64,000 bases of DNA from Mycobacterium sp. 852002-51163_SCH5372311 (GTDB taxonomy: Bacteria; Actinomycetota; Actinomycetes; Mycobacteriales; Mycobacteriaceae): the NCBI RefSeq assembly GCF_001667115.1, contig NZ_LZIJ01000171.1, positions 124,001 through 188,000 on the forward strand, read 5' to 3'. Positions 33,690-42,663 of this stretch are shown piece after piece. Every line of letters starts with the position of its first letter. Positions within the stretch are counted from its first letter, which is position 1. The position numbers were made by a program, and so were the translations under genes. Below the pieces are notes generated by a model. The model saw nothing but the letters and a program-made list of their open reading frames with translations. It did no database searches and was not told the DNA's origin.

Positions 33690-35741
33690 TCACCAGACCC
33701 GGACGCGGTCCTCGGGCTTGAGAAACAACGAGTCCCCTGGCTGGACGTTGAACGCCGCATACCACTCGTCCATGTTGCGGACGATTCCGTTGACCCGGAA
33801 CTTGGCGGGGCTGTGGACGTCCGACAGCAATCGGGTGCGCACAGTCTGGGGCCGGCAGATCTCTTTCCAGCTCGCCGCGAAGGCGATGAAGAACCGCTGG
33901 TCGCCGGTGAGGCCGTCGATTACCGGCGCCTCTTTTCCGTTGAGGGACAGCTTGTAGGCGTCGTAGGCGATGCGAAGTCCCGCAAGATCGGCGATATTCT
34001 CGCCGATCGTCAGCTTCCCGTTGATGCGGTTGCCCGGTAGCGGCTCATAGCCGTTGAACTGCTCGACAAGCTTGTCCGACTCGCGGACATAGCGCTCAGC
34101 GTCGGCCGGCGTCCACCAATCGCGCTGTACACCGGTGCCGTCGCTCTTGCGGCCCTGGTCGTCGAACGCATGGCTCATCTCGTGACCGATCGTGGCCCCG
34201 ATCGCGCCGTAGTTGGCCGCGGGGTCGGCGGCGGGATCAAAGTTCGGTGGTTGCAGAATCGCCGCCGGAAACACGATGTCGTTGAGACGCGGAGAGTAGT
34301 AGGCATTGTTGGTCTGCGGCGTCATGTTCCATTCGGCGCGGTCGATGGGTTTTCCCAACTTGCTGACGTCGTCGTTCCACGACCAGATCGCCAGATTGTT
34401 CTCGTTGCCGACGAGGTCGGTGGCGCCGATCTTGACCGTCGCGTACGACTTCCATTTGTCGGGATAGCCGACTTTGGCAACCAGTGCCGCGAGCTTGGCC
34501 TGGGCTTCTTTCTTCGTCTCGGGTGCCATCCACGAGGCGCCGTCGATGCGCTTGCTGTACGCCTTGCGAAGATTCTCGACCAGCGCTCGCGCGCTGTCGC
34601 GCGTCGGCTGAGTGAAGTGTGCGCCGACATAGAGTTCTCCGACCGGGTCGCCGAGTTCACTGCTTACCCGAGAAACGCCGCGCTTGTCTCGCGGTGCCCG
34701 CTCCTGGGCGCCCGCCATGGTTCGGCCGTAGAAGTCGAACAGCTCATCGGCGAACGGCGTCGAAAGCTCGCTGCCGTATGAATGCAGGACGTGGTAGCGC
34801 TCGTAAGCCTTCCACGCGTCCAACGGCTCGGTGGCGAAAAGCTCTGCGGTCTGGCGTAATACGTCGGGCATGCCGACCTGAAAGTCGGTCGTCGCCGGCA
34901 GCTTCAGCGCGTCGAACATCTCCGGCAAGGGCGCGCCCTGCCCGAGCCGCTCGACTTCGGCACGCGCCATGATGTTGTCCGTCTTCTCGACGTTGCGCGC
35001 GAGCTCCCGTGGCAGTTGCACCTCGGCCAGCTTGGTTTCCAGCGCAAGCAGTTGTTCGGCCTGCTGCTGCGCGTCGGCGTAACCCGCGAGGCCGAGCAGC
35101 TTGGCCGCGTGTGCGACGAAAGCCTGTCGTAACTCGACGGATTCGGGATCGGTGTTCACGTAATGGCCGCGGTCACCGAGCGAGAGGCCGCCCTGCCAAA
35201 TCCTGGGTATGTAGCGGGTCGGGTTGTTCGGATCGATGTCCACCGAGACCGGGAAGGGGTCGTCCACCCGGGTCTTGCCGTTGAAGGACACGAGAACCGC
35301 GTTGAGTCCCGGCCGGTCGTTGATCGTGTCGATCGACGCCAGAAGGGGCCGCACCGGCTCGGCCCCTTTCTTGTTCAGCAGCGCCTCGTCCATGTACGAC
35401 GCGTAGAGGTCGCCGATCTGCTGCGAGATATCGCCCGCAGCCGCATGTTTGGCAGCGGCGCCCTGGACAATCGCTTTGAGGTCCGCGTCGAGCTGGTTCT
35501 GAATATCGAGGTTGACTCCCGCACACACCCGGTCTGGGGGGATCTTCGCGTTCTTGATCCAGGTGCCGACGACGTAATCGAAAAAGTCGTTGCCGGGCCG
35601 GACGGACCTGTCCATGTCTGCCAGGTCGACGCCCCAGGAACCGACTTTGGGTTTGGAAGGCCGCGCTACCGGGTGGTCACACCCGACGAGCACCAGGCCG
35701 GCGGCCAGCGATACTGCCGCCGTACGAATGAATACGCGCAC
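33690..35741 (-). CDS. M13-family zinc metalloprotease lipoprotein (Zmp1-like)
   Basis: 683 residues, the usual size of neprilysin-family M13 proteases. The signal peptide ends in the lipobox LVGC near residue 20, so it is probably lipid-anchored. The zinc site HEMSH is at about residues 519-523 and the third ligand region ENIADLAG at about 578-585; NAYYSPRLNDIVFPAAIL upstream is also conserved, and the C-terminus ends RVW as in family members. It resembles M. tuberculosis Zmp1. It is divergent from the peptide gene at 36021, 279 bases away. It could help process an exported peptide, but a general role is equally likely. Confidence 0.85.
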   Translation of the reverse strand: MRVFIRTAAVSLAAGLVLVGCDHPVARPSKPKVGSWGVDLADMDRSVRPGNDFFDYVVGTWIKNAKIPPDRVCAGVNLDIQNQLDADLKAIVQGAAAKHAAAGDISQQIGDLYASYMDEALLNKKGAEPVRPLLASIDTINDRPGLNAVLVSFNGKTRVDDPFPVSVDIDPNNPTRYIPRIWQGGLSLGDRGHYVNTDPESVELRQAFVAHAAKLLGLAGYADAQQQAEQLLALETKLAEVQLPRELARNVEKTDNIMARAEVERLGQGAPLPEMFDALKLPATTDFQVGMPDVLRQTAELFATEPLDAWKAYERYHVLHSYGSELSTPFADELFDFYGRTMAGAQERAPRDKRGVSRVSSELGDPVGELYVGAHFTQPTRDSARALVENLRKAYSKRIDGASWMAPETKKEAQAKLAALVAKVGYPDKWKSYATVKIGATDLVGNENNLAIWSWNDDVSKLGKPIDRAEWNMTPQTNNAYYSPRLNDIVFPAAILQPPNFDPAADPAANYGAIGATIGHEMSHAFDDQGRKSDGTGVQRDWWTPADAERYVRESDKLVEQFNGYEPLPGNRINGKLTIGENIADLAGLRIAYDAYKLSLNGKEAPVIDGLTGDQRFFIAFAASWKEICRPQTVRTRLLSDVHSPAKFRVNGIVRNMDEWYAAFNVQPGDSLFLKPEDRVRVW

Positions 35742-36004
35742 CGCAGACCTCCAGTCGCCGGGCCAAACGGCAGCTTAGCCGTGCGCGCCGGCAGCACCGC
35801 GCCGGGCCGCTCACTCTCCTGGCTCGCCGGCCGTTAGGGCCCGTTTCGACTCCGGGACCCGGCGCCGCACGCGATAAGAAGCAAAAGTAACGATCTCGCC
35901 TTTTTCGGAGCGTGTGCCCATAGATCATCACGCTCAATCCGCTGTGCGCGGTCGCCAGGAGCCATTACATTTACTAGCACCAAACTCACTTTCTCGACCG
36001 GACG

Positions 36005-36016
36005 TAAAGGAGGTGA
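36005..36016 (+). promoter_or_regulatory. Near-perfect Shine-Dalgarno of the short peptide gene
   Basis: TAAAGGAGGTGA matches the anti-Shine-Dalgarno end of 16S rRNA almost completely, with GGAGG ending seven bases before ATG 36021. No other start in this window was seen with such a site. It predicts very strong translation, as expected for a precursor peptide. Confidence 0.75.
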
Positions 36017-36020
36017 ACAC

Positions 36021-36101
36021 ATGTCCCACGAAATTCTCTTTCACGAGGATGAAGTCCCCTACGGGGCGACTGCATTCACAGTTGACGACCTCGACGAGTA
36101 A
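36021..36101 (+). CDS. Putative RiPP precursor peptide, 26 residues
   Basis: The 26 codons run from ATG 36021 to TAA 36099-36101. Composition: eight Asp/Glu, two His (3, 8), no Lys, Arg, Cys or Trp, one Tyr (14), one Pro (13) and two Thr (17, 20). The N-terminal half includes EILFHEDEV and the C-terminal half PYGATAFTV then DDLDE. The lack of Cys argues against azole formation and suits a thioamide or other backbone change. It sits directly upstream of YcaO and TfuA genes, with a near-perfect ribosome site and a hairpin after the stop. No homolog is recognised, and the leader/core border cannot be called. Too short for usual gene callers. Confidence 0.65.
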   Translation: MSHEILFHEDEVPYGATAFTVDDLDE

Positions 36102-36140
36102 GGACCGGCCGGCGTCTTAGCCGACATATCGTTAGCTGAT

Positions 36141-36178
36141 CGGCGGGGAATCTCGCAGCCAATGCGTGATCCCCGCCG
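36141..36178 (+). terminator. Strong stem-loop between peptide gene and ycaO
   Basis: CGGCGGGG (36141-36148) pairs with CCCCGCCG (36171-36178). Inside, after a bulged A, ATC pairs with GAT and CGCA with TGCG around the loop GCCAA, giving 15 pairs with one bulge and one T-T mismatch. No T-run follows, so complete intrinsic termination is unlikely. It could be a partial terminator or stabiliser that raises peptide mRNA over enzyme mRNA, a layout common in RiPP loci. Confidence 0.6.
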
Positions 36179-36243
36179 GTTAGTTGAGGGCCGACAAATC
36201 GCACCCCAAACGCGCCACAATCCGCTGTAACAAAGGAAGATTC

Positions 36244-37494
36244 GTGTCGAGATTGGCCACGTCTCATATTGCGGCGTCGGTTGGGCCAAACTGGTCCCAC
36301 TGGCCGACGCGCGTATTGGGTTCGGCCAACACGACGACTATCGGCTACCGCGAAGGCACCCATCGCCTCATCAGTCCCGACCAAACGTGGCGGGCCGTGC
36401 AACCGCTGCTTGAATCGGCCGGTATCACTCGGGTCGCCGATGTGACCTGGCTGGATGACATCGGAATTCCCACCGTGCAGGCAGTCCGGCCGGCCTCGTT
36501 GACGCTTTCGGTCAGTCAGGGAAAGGGCACCACATACCGCGCTGCCCAAGTCTCGGCGGTGATGGAATCGATGGAAGGCTGGCACTGCGAGAACGCCACC
36601 CCGGATCTGGCGTCCACGGCCGCCAAGGATCTGACTTCAACCCTGACCTACGATCCCGCCCAACTTTGCCGTCCAGCCGGGAGCCTCTACCACGTCGGCG
36701 CGAAGCTGGACTGGATGACTGCGACCACGCTGCTCACCGGCAGCACAACCTGGGTCCCGTGGGCAGCCGTCGTGGTGAACGTCGCCGTGCGCGACCGATG
36801 GGTACCGCCCAGTTTCAAAATGAGCACTAACGGACTGGCCTCGGGCAACAGCTACGACGAGGCCGCCCTGCACGGCGTGTACGAAATAATGGAACGGCAC
36901 TGCCTGAGCACGGCCACTCCGGGTTTGACGATGTTCAAGGTGCGAGCGGCAGACGTCGGGACCCCAACCTCGGCTCAACTGGTCGACATGGTCCACAAAG
37001 CCGGGAGCGAACTGCACATCGCCCGGATCGACGCGTGGGAGGGTTACTACTGCTTCGCCGTTGAGCTGTGGTCACCGATGTTGGAAGTGCCATTCAGCGG
37101 CAGTGGGCTTCACCACGACCCCGACGTTGCCCTGTCACGAGCCGTCACCGAGGCCGCTCAGTCGCGCGTCACTGCAATCAGTGGAGCTCGAGAGGATCTT
37201 CCGTCGGCGATTTACCACCGGTTCGCACGGGTGCACACCTACACCGCGGCCCACCGATCAATGCACGACTTGCCCAAGGCGACACCGACGCCCTGGCCTG
37301 TCACCCGTTCCGACTCGCTGCCCGACCTGCTAGCTGCGGCGGCATCGGCGGTAGCGGCTCGAGCCGGTACCGAGCCGCTAGCGGTCGTCTGTGACTTCGC
37401 CGGCGCCTGCATTCCGGTCGTGCGTGTTATCGCCCCCGGCCTGCCGTCCGAGGTCGTAACGCCGATGCGGGTCTCGCTTGAAGGGTTGACGTGA
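36244..37494 (+). CDS. YcaO-domain cyclodehydratase/thioamide synthase-like protein
   Basis: 416 residues from GTG 36244, which has AAAGGAAG six bases upstream; a TTG at 36184 would only add an unlikely leader. YcaO proteins activate backbone amides with ATP. Mg/ATP motifs are seen: S-x-x-x-E-x-x-E in SAVMESMEGW (Ser about 104) and N-S-x-D-E-A then ExxER in YEIMERH (from about 201). There is no C-terminal PxPxP tail and no E1-like/RRE partner gene nearby, unlike azoline-forming YcaO systems. A TfuA gene overlaps its stop (GTGA), and TfuA-partnered YcaO enzymes introduce thioamides in methyl-coenzyme M reductase and thioviridamide-type peptides. Confidence 0.85.
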   Translation: MSRLATSHIAASVGPNWSHWPTRVLGSANTTTIGYREGTHRLISPDQTWRAVQPLLESAGITRVADVTWLDDIGIPTVQAVRPASLTLSVSQGKGTTYRAAQVSAVMESMEGWHCENATPDLASTAAKDLTSTLTYDPAQLCRPAGSLYHVGAKLDWMTATTLLTGSTTWVPWAAVVVNVAVRDRWVPPSFKMSTNGLASGNSYDEAALHGVYEIMERHCLSTATPGLTMFKVRAADVGTPTSAQLVDMVHKAGSELHIARIDAWEGYYCFAVELWSPMLEVPFSGSGLHHDPDVALSRAVTEAAQSRVTAISGAREDLPSAIYHRFARVHTYTAAHRSMHDLPKATPTPWPVTRSDSLPDLLAAAASAVAARAGTEPLAVVCDFAGACIPVVRVIAPGLPSEVVTPMRVSLEGLT

Positions 37495-38933
37495 GGACCG
37501 CCAGCCGAGTGGTAGTCACCGCCGGACCCACCATCGATTGCGCCGCCATTCACGCTGTGGTGCCCCAAGCCGAAGTAGTCCCCCCGATCTCGTTTGGCCA
37601 AGCGCTCTCCTACGGATTGCGGTCGGGGGATGTGCTACTCATCGTCGACGGACTCTTCTTTCAGCACCAGTCAGTTCGGCACAAGGAACTGCTCACCCTG
37701 CTTTCCGATGGAATACGGGTCATGGGGTCGTCGAGCATGGGTGCGCTACGCGCCGCCGAGCTGTACCAGTTCGGAATGGAAGGCTGCGGCTGGGTTTTCG
37801 AGGCGTACCGCGATGGCATCTTGGACGCCGACGACGAGGTGGGCATGGTGCACGGCGCCGCTGAAGACCACTATCCGATCTTCGTGGATGCCCTCGTCAA
37901 CATGCGCCACACCATAGCGAAAGCCGTGGAAGGCGGTGTCATGGCAGCGCCGCTGGCTGCCGACATAATCGAGGCAGCCCGCAATATGCCGTTCACCACG
38001 CGGACCTGGCCTCGGCTACTCGAAGTTGTCGGGGCGCCGGCTGGTCTGGCCGCACAATTGCGGTCCATGCGGGTCGATGTCAAGCACGACGATGCGCTCA
38101 TCGCGCTGCGTCACATCACCCATTCTCGGCAACCCAGGCCGGTGCGGCCCTACCCGCCGCCAACCGTGTGGTCGCAGCGGTGGCAGCAGCGATGGGGGGG
38201 CGCACAGGTCCCAACCAGAGCCGAGAACGACGCGCGCCCGGTTTCGGACCTGGACGTCCTATCACTGCTGAGCGTGTGCTCGGTCGACCGGTGGGCATAC
38301 CGCCCAGCTCTCGAACAGGTCGCTGCATGGCACCGGGCATTGACGCACCCTGACGAGGACGGCACCGTTCGAGATCGCGCTTTGCGTGCGGTCGGCGATG
38401 TGGTGGGCCAGACGTACGAACGTGCCCTTGAGACCGTGGCCCACCGCTACGCGCTGACCACCGGCATCATCGACGAGTCCGGCTTTCCCGAGTGCCTGAG
38501 GTCGTACTGGCTAACTGCAAAGGAGAACGTGAGCCTAGGCTACGACCCCGTTGCAATATCGGCGCGAGTCGTCACGCGCACGCTGTTTTCCGCTCCGTCG
38601 TTCCCGGCAATCCAGTACTTCCTCGAACTGTTGCGCAACGACCCCCGCCTCCCTGAATGGCGCGACATGGCGGAGCGCGCCCTAGCGATGCGTGAGGACC
38701 TCGCGCGGAACAAACCGCAGCTGAACCTGCGCCGGCCAGACCCCGCGCGACTCAAACTGCTCTACGCCACCCGGTGGGGTGCCGACGTAGACCATATCGA
38801 GTTAGCCAGGCGCGGTTTGATGACCGAGCAGTCCTTCTACAACGCCGCTACCCTGTTCGCGGTGGCAGCTGCCGACGACAAATTACCGCTCATTGAGGTC
38901 GGTAGCTTGGGGCCGGAATTGGTCAGTAAGTGA
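37491..38933 (+). CDS. TfuA-domain protein, YcaO partner
   Basis: 480 residues from GTG 37491, overlapping the ycaO stop by four bases. The TfuA core occupies about residues 5-150: VVVTAGPTIDC at the start, VPPISFGQAL, LIVDGLFFQHQSVRHKELL, then GSSSMGALRAAELYQFGMEG and DADDEVGMVHG, all typical. A further ~330-residue C-terminal region has no recognised domain and may bind the peptide or deliver sulfur. TfuA is the usual accessory of thioamide-forming YcaO enzymes. A 137-base gap separates it from the next gene. Confidence 0.85.
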   Translation: MRTASRVVVTAGPTIDCAAIHAVVPQAEVVPPISFGQALSYGLRSGDVLLIVDGLFFQHQSVRHKELLTLLSDGIRVMGSSSMGALRAAELYQFGMEGCGWVFEAYRDGILDADDEVGMVHGAAEDHYPIFVDALVNMRHTIAKAVEGGVMAAPLAADIIEAARNMPFTTRTWPRLLEVVGAPAGLAAQLRSMRVDVKHDDALIALRHITHSRQPRPVRPYPPPTVWSQRWQQRWGGAQVPTRAENDARPVSDLDVLSLLSVCSVDRWAYRPALEQVAAWHRALTHPDEDGTVRDRALRAVGDVVGQTYERALETVAHRYALTTGIIDESGFPECLRSYWLTAKENVSLGYDPVAISARVVTRTLFSAPSFPAIQYFLELLRNDPRLPEWRDMAERALAMREDLARNKPQLNLRRPDPARLKLLYATRWGADVDHIELARRGLMTEQSFYNAATLFAVAAADDKLPLIEVGSLGPELVSK

Positions 38934-39070
38934 CGGACCTGCCTGACAAAAACACCAGTTGACTAATTATCCGCTGGACTCTATTTGTGCAGCCAATCGT
39001 TTGACGGAGACACATTAACCCGCCATGCGTACCGCGAATGCGATAAACGCCGAGGAATTACGATCAACGG

Positions 39071-40999
39071 ATGCGAGCCCGTGTGAGCACGTGGACGACC
39101 GCGTTGCTTGGTTGTTTGGTGTTGTCGGCAGCTGGGTGTACTGGCCCCACAGGACATACGCCAAGCACCGCCGGGCTGTGCGCGATCGTCACCAACGGCA
39201 CGCTGGCGCCGAAGACTTCAGTGACAACCTCGAGCGGTCCCGAGGTCGCTACCGGATACCGCCGCGACATGACCGCGGTGCGGACCGCGCACTATGCAGT
39301 GGCGACCGCCAACCCGTTGGCCACCCAGGCGGCATGTCAGGTGCTTCGCGACGGCGGGTCGGCGGCTGACGCGCTGGTCACCGCGCAGGCGGTGCTGGGA
39401 CTGGTGGAGCCTCAATCGTCCGGCATCGGTGGTGGTGGATTCGTGATTTATTACGACGCGGGCTCGGGTTCTGTGCAGACCTACGACGGGCGTGAGGTTG
39501 CGCCGGCCGCGGCGACGGAGAACTATCTCCGCTGGATCGACGCTGCCAATCACACTTCGCCGCAACCGGATGCGCGCGCATCAGGACGCTCCATCGGAGT
39601 GCCGGGCATCCTGCGAATGCTGGAGCTAGTGCACAGCGAACACGGGCGGACACCGTGGCGCGACTTGTTCAATCCCGCCGTCGCATTGGCCGACGGCGGT
39701 TTCGCGATAAGTCAAAGGATGGCCAGCGTAATCGCGGCTGCCGCACCACAGTTGCGTGCAGACGCCGCGGCCGCGGCATATTTTCTCAACCCGGATGGCA
39801 ACCCGAAGAACGCCGGCACTTGGCTGACCAACCCGGCATACGGAAAGACGTTGAGCGCCATCGCATCTGAAGGTGCCCGGGCGTTCTATACCGGCGACAT
39901 CGCCCAGGACATCGTGACCGCGACAGCTGATACCACCGCTGGTCGCACCCCGGGCCTGATGACCCTGGCTGACCTGGCCAACTACGCCGCCAAGAAGCGA
40001 GATCCGGTTTGCATCCGTTACCGTGACCATCAGCTCTGCACCACGCCGCCGCCGTCGGGCGGCATTGCGGTGCTCGAGACGATGGGCATCCTGGCGCACC
40101 TCCCGATGCGCGATTACCCGCCGACCGGCGTGGACCTCAATGGTGGTCGACCCGCCGTGATGGGGGTTCACCTCGTGACCGAGGCCGAGCGGTTGGCATA
40201 CGCGGACCGAGACCGATATGTCGCAGACCCGGATTTCGTGCCACTGCCGGGTGGCTCGCCCGACACGCTGCTGAACTCTGATTATCTGGCCGGGCGAGCA
40301 GCGTTGATTTCCGAGCGGCACACCATGGGCATCGCATCCCCCGGAAACTTCGGTGTGCCGTCCACCCCTGCGGCTACCCCGCGCGAGCACGGCACCAGCC
40401 ACATCAGCATCGTGGACGCGCGAGGCAACGCCGCTTCGCTAACCACCACGGTGGAGTCCATGTTCGGCTCGTCTCACATGGTCGACGGATTCGTCTTGAA
40501 CAACCAGCTCACCGACTTCTCAGCCGAACCCGTCTACCCGGACGGCAGCCCCGTGCCCAACCGCGTTCAAGCCGGAAAGCGCCCGCGCAGTGCGATTTCC
40601 CCGGTACTGGTATTCGACAGCTCGCCTTCCGGCCGCGGAAGGCTTTACGCGGTGGCGGGTTCGCCCGGTGGTGCGGCGATCATCCAGTACGTGACGAAAA
40701 CGCTTGTCGGAATCCTTGATTGGGGTCTGAACCCGCAGCAGGCGGTGTCCGCGGTGGATTTTGGGGCGGCCAATTCGCCGCAGACCAATGTGGGTGGTGA
40801 GCATCCCGCAATCAACAATTCCGATGGCGGTGACCGAGATGCGCTGGTGCAGGGCCTTCGAGCCCTGGGGCATCAGGTCAATGTCGCCGATCAGTCCAGT
40901 GGTTTGTCGGCGATCATGCGGAGCGACTCAGGCTGGGCCGGCGGCGCCGACCCACGCCGCGAGGGACTGGTGATGGGTGACATAGTGAACGGCGGCTGA
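39071..40999 (+). CDS. Gamma-glutamyltransferase (Ntn hydrolase), probable lipoprotein
   Basis: 642 residues. The N-terminus has a signal sequence with LSAAGC near residue 23, a possible lipobox. The heavy-chain part includes GGGGFVIYYD-like GIGGGGFVIYYDAGSG near residue 120. Autocleavage should produce the Thr nucleophile in EHGTSHISIVD near residue 441, where the family's second Thr is Ser. The C-terminal TTTVESMFGSSHMVDGFVLN block is standard. It transfers or hydrolyses gamma-glutamyl groups. Same strand as YcaO-TfuA, so it may trim or modify the exported peptide, though a general glutathione or mycothiol-independent role cannot be excluded. Confidence 0.85.
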   Translation: MRARVSTWTTALLGCLVLSAAGCTGPTGHTPSTAGLCAIVTNGTLAPKTSVTTSSGPEVATGYRRDMTAVRTAHYAVATANPLATQAACQVLRDGGSAADALVTAQAVLGLVEPQSSGIGGGGFVIYYDAGSGSVQTYDGREVAPAAATENYLRWIDAANHTSPQPDARASGRSIGVPGILRMLELVHSEHGRTPWRDLFNPAVALADGGFAISQRMASVIAAAAPQLRADAAAAAYFLNPDGNPKNAGTWLTNPAYGKTLSAIASEGARAFYTGDIAQDIVTATADTTAGRTPGLMTLADLANYAAKKRDPVCIRYRDHQLCTTPPPSGGIAVLETMGILAHLPMRDYPPTGVDLNGGRPAVMGVHLVTEAERLAYADRDRYVADPDFVPLPGGSPDTLLNSDYLAGRAALISERHTMGIASPGNFGVPSTPAATPREHGTSHISIVDARGNAASLTTTVESMFGSSHMVDGFVLNNQLTDFSAEPVYPDGSPVPNRVQAGKRPRSAISPVLVFDSSPSGRGRLYAVAGSPGGAAIIQYVTKTLVGILDWGLNPQQAVSAVDFGAANSPQTNVGGEHPAINNSDGGDRDALVQGLRALGHQVNVADQSSGLSAIMRSDSGWAGGADPRREGLVMGDIVNGG

Positions 41000-41057
41000 C
41001 CAGCAGCTCCTTAATCCATCGGGTCTACCGTCAATACCGGCCAGTCCGGTCACGGCA

Positions 41058-42431
41058 TCACCTGAGGTTGGCGCCCAGCAGGACGTTCTCAACCTGTTGT
41101 CGCAACGCAATCGCATCGGCGGATGTGTATGCGACGCAAGTTAATTCGACAAAACCGCAGGTTTGCAAAGCCCCAAGAACGTGGAGAATAACACCTTGTT
41201 TCGTCTCGTGATTGAAGTGTAGGCCGGCTGATTTGAGCATTTCGACCGCGGCCCTTGGATCAACACCGGAAAGAAGATCAGGTTTATGGAGACGGCGATG
41301 CACATAATTGACTGGATTATGGTTGACGCGTAGCTGCCCATCCTCCTCGGCACGACTTGCAACGAGTGAACTGGTGTAGGCAAATACGTGTGTGGGGCCC
41401 ACTTTGCGGATATTGATCTCCATTGCAATCAATTCGCCATTATGGAATCCAATGAAATCAACTCCGTAGTGCCCATGTACGCCGCGTATTGATAAGGTCT
41501 TACCCACCCGGACGACTGCGTCGCGCACCTTGGATGCGAAATCGTTCGACGCCGGGTACGAGCAACCAGAATACTTGTCATCGATCACGTATTGGTCATG
41601 CGTAGAAAGCACCAATACGTTGCGGTGTCGATCAATATAACCCTGGCCGCTGGGCGAGCAAACCGAACCTGTCAGGTAGTGCTCGACAATCGCGCCATAC
41701 CGGGGAATTTCTTGGACGAACTGCTCCCAGGGCTGGGCGATCATTTCAATCGCCTGAGATATGTCATCGCGCAGTAGCTTGGCACAGTCGATGACCGCGT
41801 TTCCGATTGCGTTTCCCCAGCTCGGATCGTTGAGCTTGATGATCAAATATCGGGGCCGGGGTGTCGACTGCGCCATCCGCTTGACCACGGCCTCAACGTC
41901 TTGGCCAGTCCGAAAAATTGTGGAAGGCCCCGGCGATGTGAATACACCGGCAATGCGGAGGGCTTTTTTGCCGCCAGACTTACTCCCCCAGCGAACGGAC
42001 GGCTCGTACGGCCCCTCCTCTGGTTCAACGCCCAGCCGCAGTGCTAAAGCGTCGCTTGCGGCCGAAGGAGCCCAGTTGATCAATTCAACCGCTGAGGCTT
42101 GCTTTCGCTCTTCGTCGAGCCGGTCAAGAATTTGTGGATCCATGAGAACGCGCTCAGCCAGCGATCCACGAGTTGCCGGCGAGGGTGTAACGAGAACTAA
42201 ACGGTCGAGTGCCGCCTGTGCCGCCGTGCCGTCCAGCTGATACAGCTCACGCAAATGGTAGTCCAAAACATATTGATCGAGCTTGCCAGGAGTAATGATT
42301 ACCATCCGCACGTCAGGCCGCCGAAGGTCTGCTAAATGATAAAGACTGCGCTCATTCAGGTAGCGGACATAAGGAGATCCGCGTACAACGGCTTCGGCAT
42401 AATCGGTTGAATACAGGACAATCCTAAGCAA
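41058..42431 (-). CDS. ATP-grasp ligase resembling the PGM1 peptide-ligase family
   Basis: 457 residues from TTG 42431, the first usable start. An N-terminal domain of about 110 residues (VRGSPYVRYLNERSLYHLAD) precedes a central ATP-grasp part with YLIIKLNDPSWGNAIGNA and HYGVDFIGFHNGELIAMEIN followed by IRKVGPTHVF near residue 315-345. That pattern resembles PGM1, the pheganomycin peptide ligase that joins unusual residues to ribosomal peptides. The C-terminal ~110 residues may be its partner domain. G+C is about 51% at 41101-41340 (my count), well below the flanks, suggesting recent acquisition. It is opposite in direction to the other cluster genes. Confidence 0.6.
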   Translation of the reverse strand: MLRIVLYSTDYAEAVVRGSPYVRYLNERSLYHLADLRRPDVRMVIITPGKLDQYVLDYHLRELYQLDGTAAQAALDRLVLVTPSPATRGSLAERVLMDPQILDRLDEERKQASAVELINWAPSAASDALALRLGVEPEEGPYEPSVRWGSKSGGKKALRIAGVFTSPGPSTIFRTGQDVEAVVKRMAQSTPRPRYLIIKLNDPSWGNAIGNAVIDCAKLLRDDISQAIEMIAQPWEQFVQEIPRYGAIVEHYLTGSVCSPSGQGYIDRHRNVLVLSTHDQYVIDDKYSGCSYPASNDFASKVRDAVVRVGKTLSIRGVHGHYGVDFIGFHNGELIAMEINIRKVGPTHVFAYTSSLVASRAEEDGQLRVNHNPVNYVHRRLHKPDLLSGVDPRAAVEMLKSAGLHFNHETKQGVILHVLGALQTCGFVELTCVAYTSADAIALRQQVENVLLGANLR

Positions 42432-42663
42432 TCTCCATCCTCAACAATCCGAAATGCTATGTTGGAAATTCTATTATGCAGTACCAACCCCGGCGGCACC
42501 CGAACAACGAGCGGTACGGGTGGGTGGGCCTCGCCGAGGATCCCCCGCGCGTGCCGTCGGCGCGGGAATGCCGCCCACCGACCCGAAAGTCGCGTTCGTT
42601 ATCGCCTTGCAGCCGAACTCGTCGACGTGCCGTGAGCCTTTCGGAGCGCGATATGCTCAGTCG

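Noticed and set aside
35914..36120. A 68-codon frame overlapping the peptide gene in another phase
   Set aside because: It has no ribosome site, no family match and shares its span with the far better supported 26-codon peptide.
36141..36178. Classical intrinsic terminator
   Set aside because: The stem is strong but no T-run follows, so full termination before ycaO would leave the enzyme genes without a promoter. Partial termination or stabilisation is preferred.
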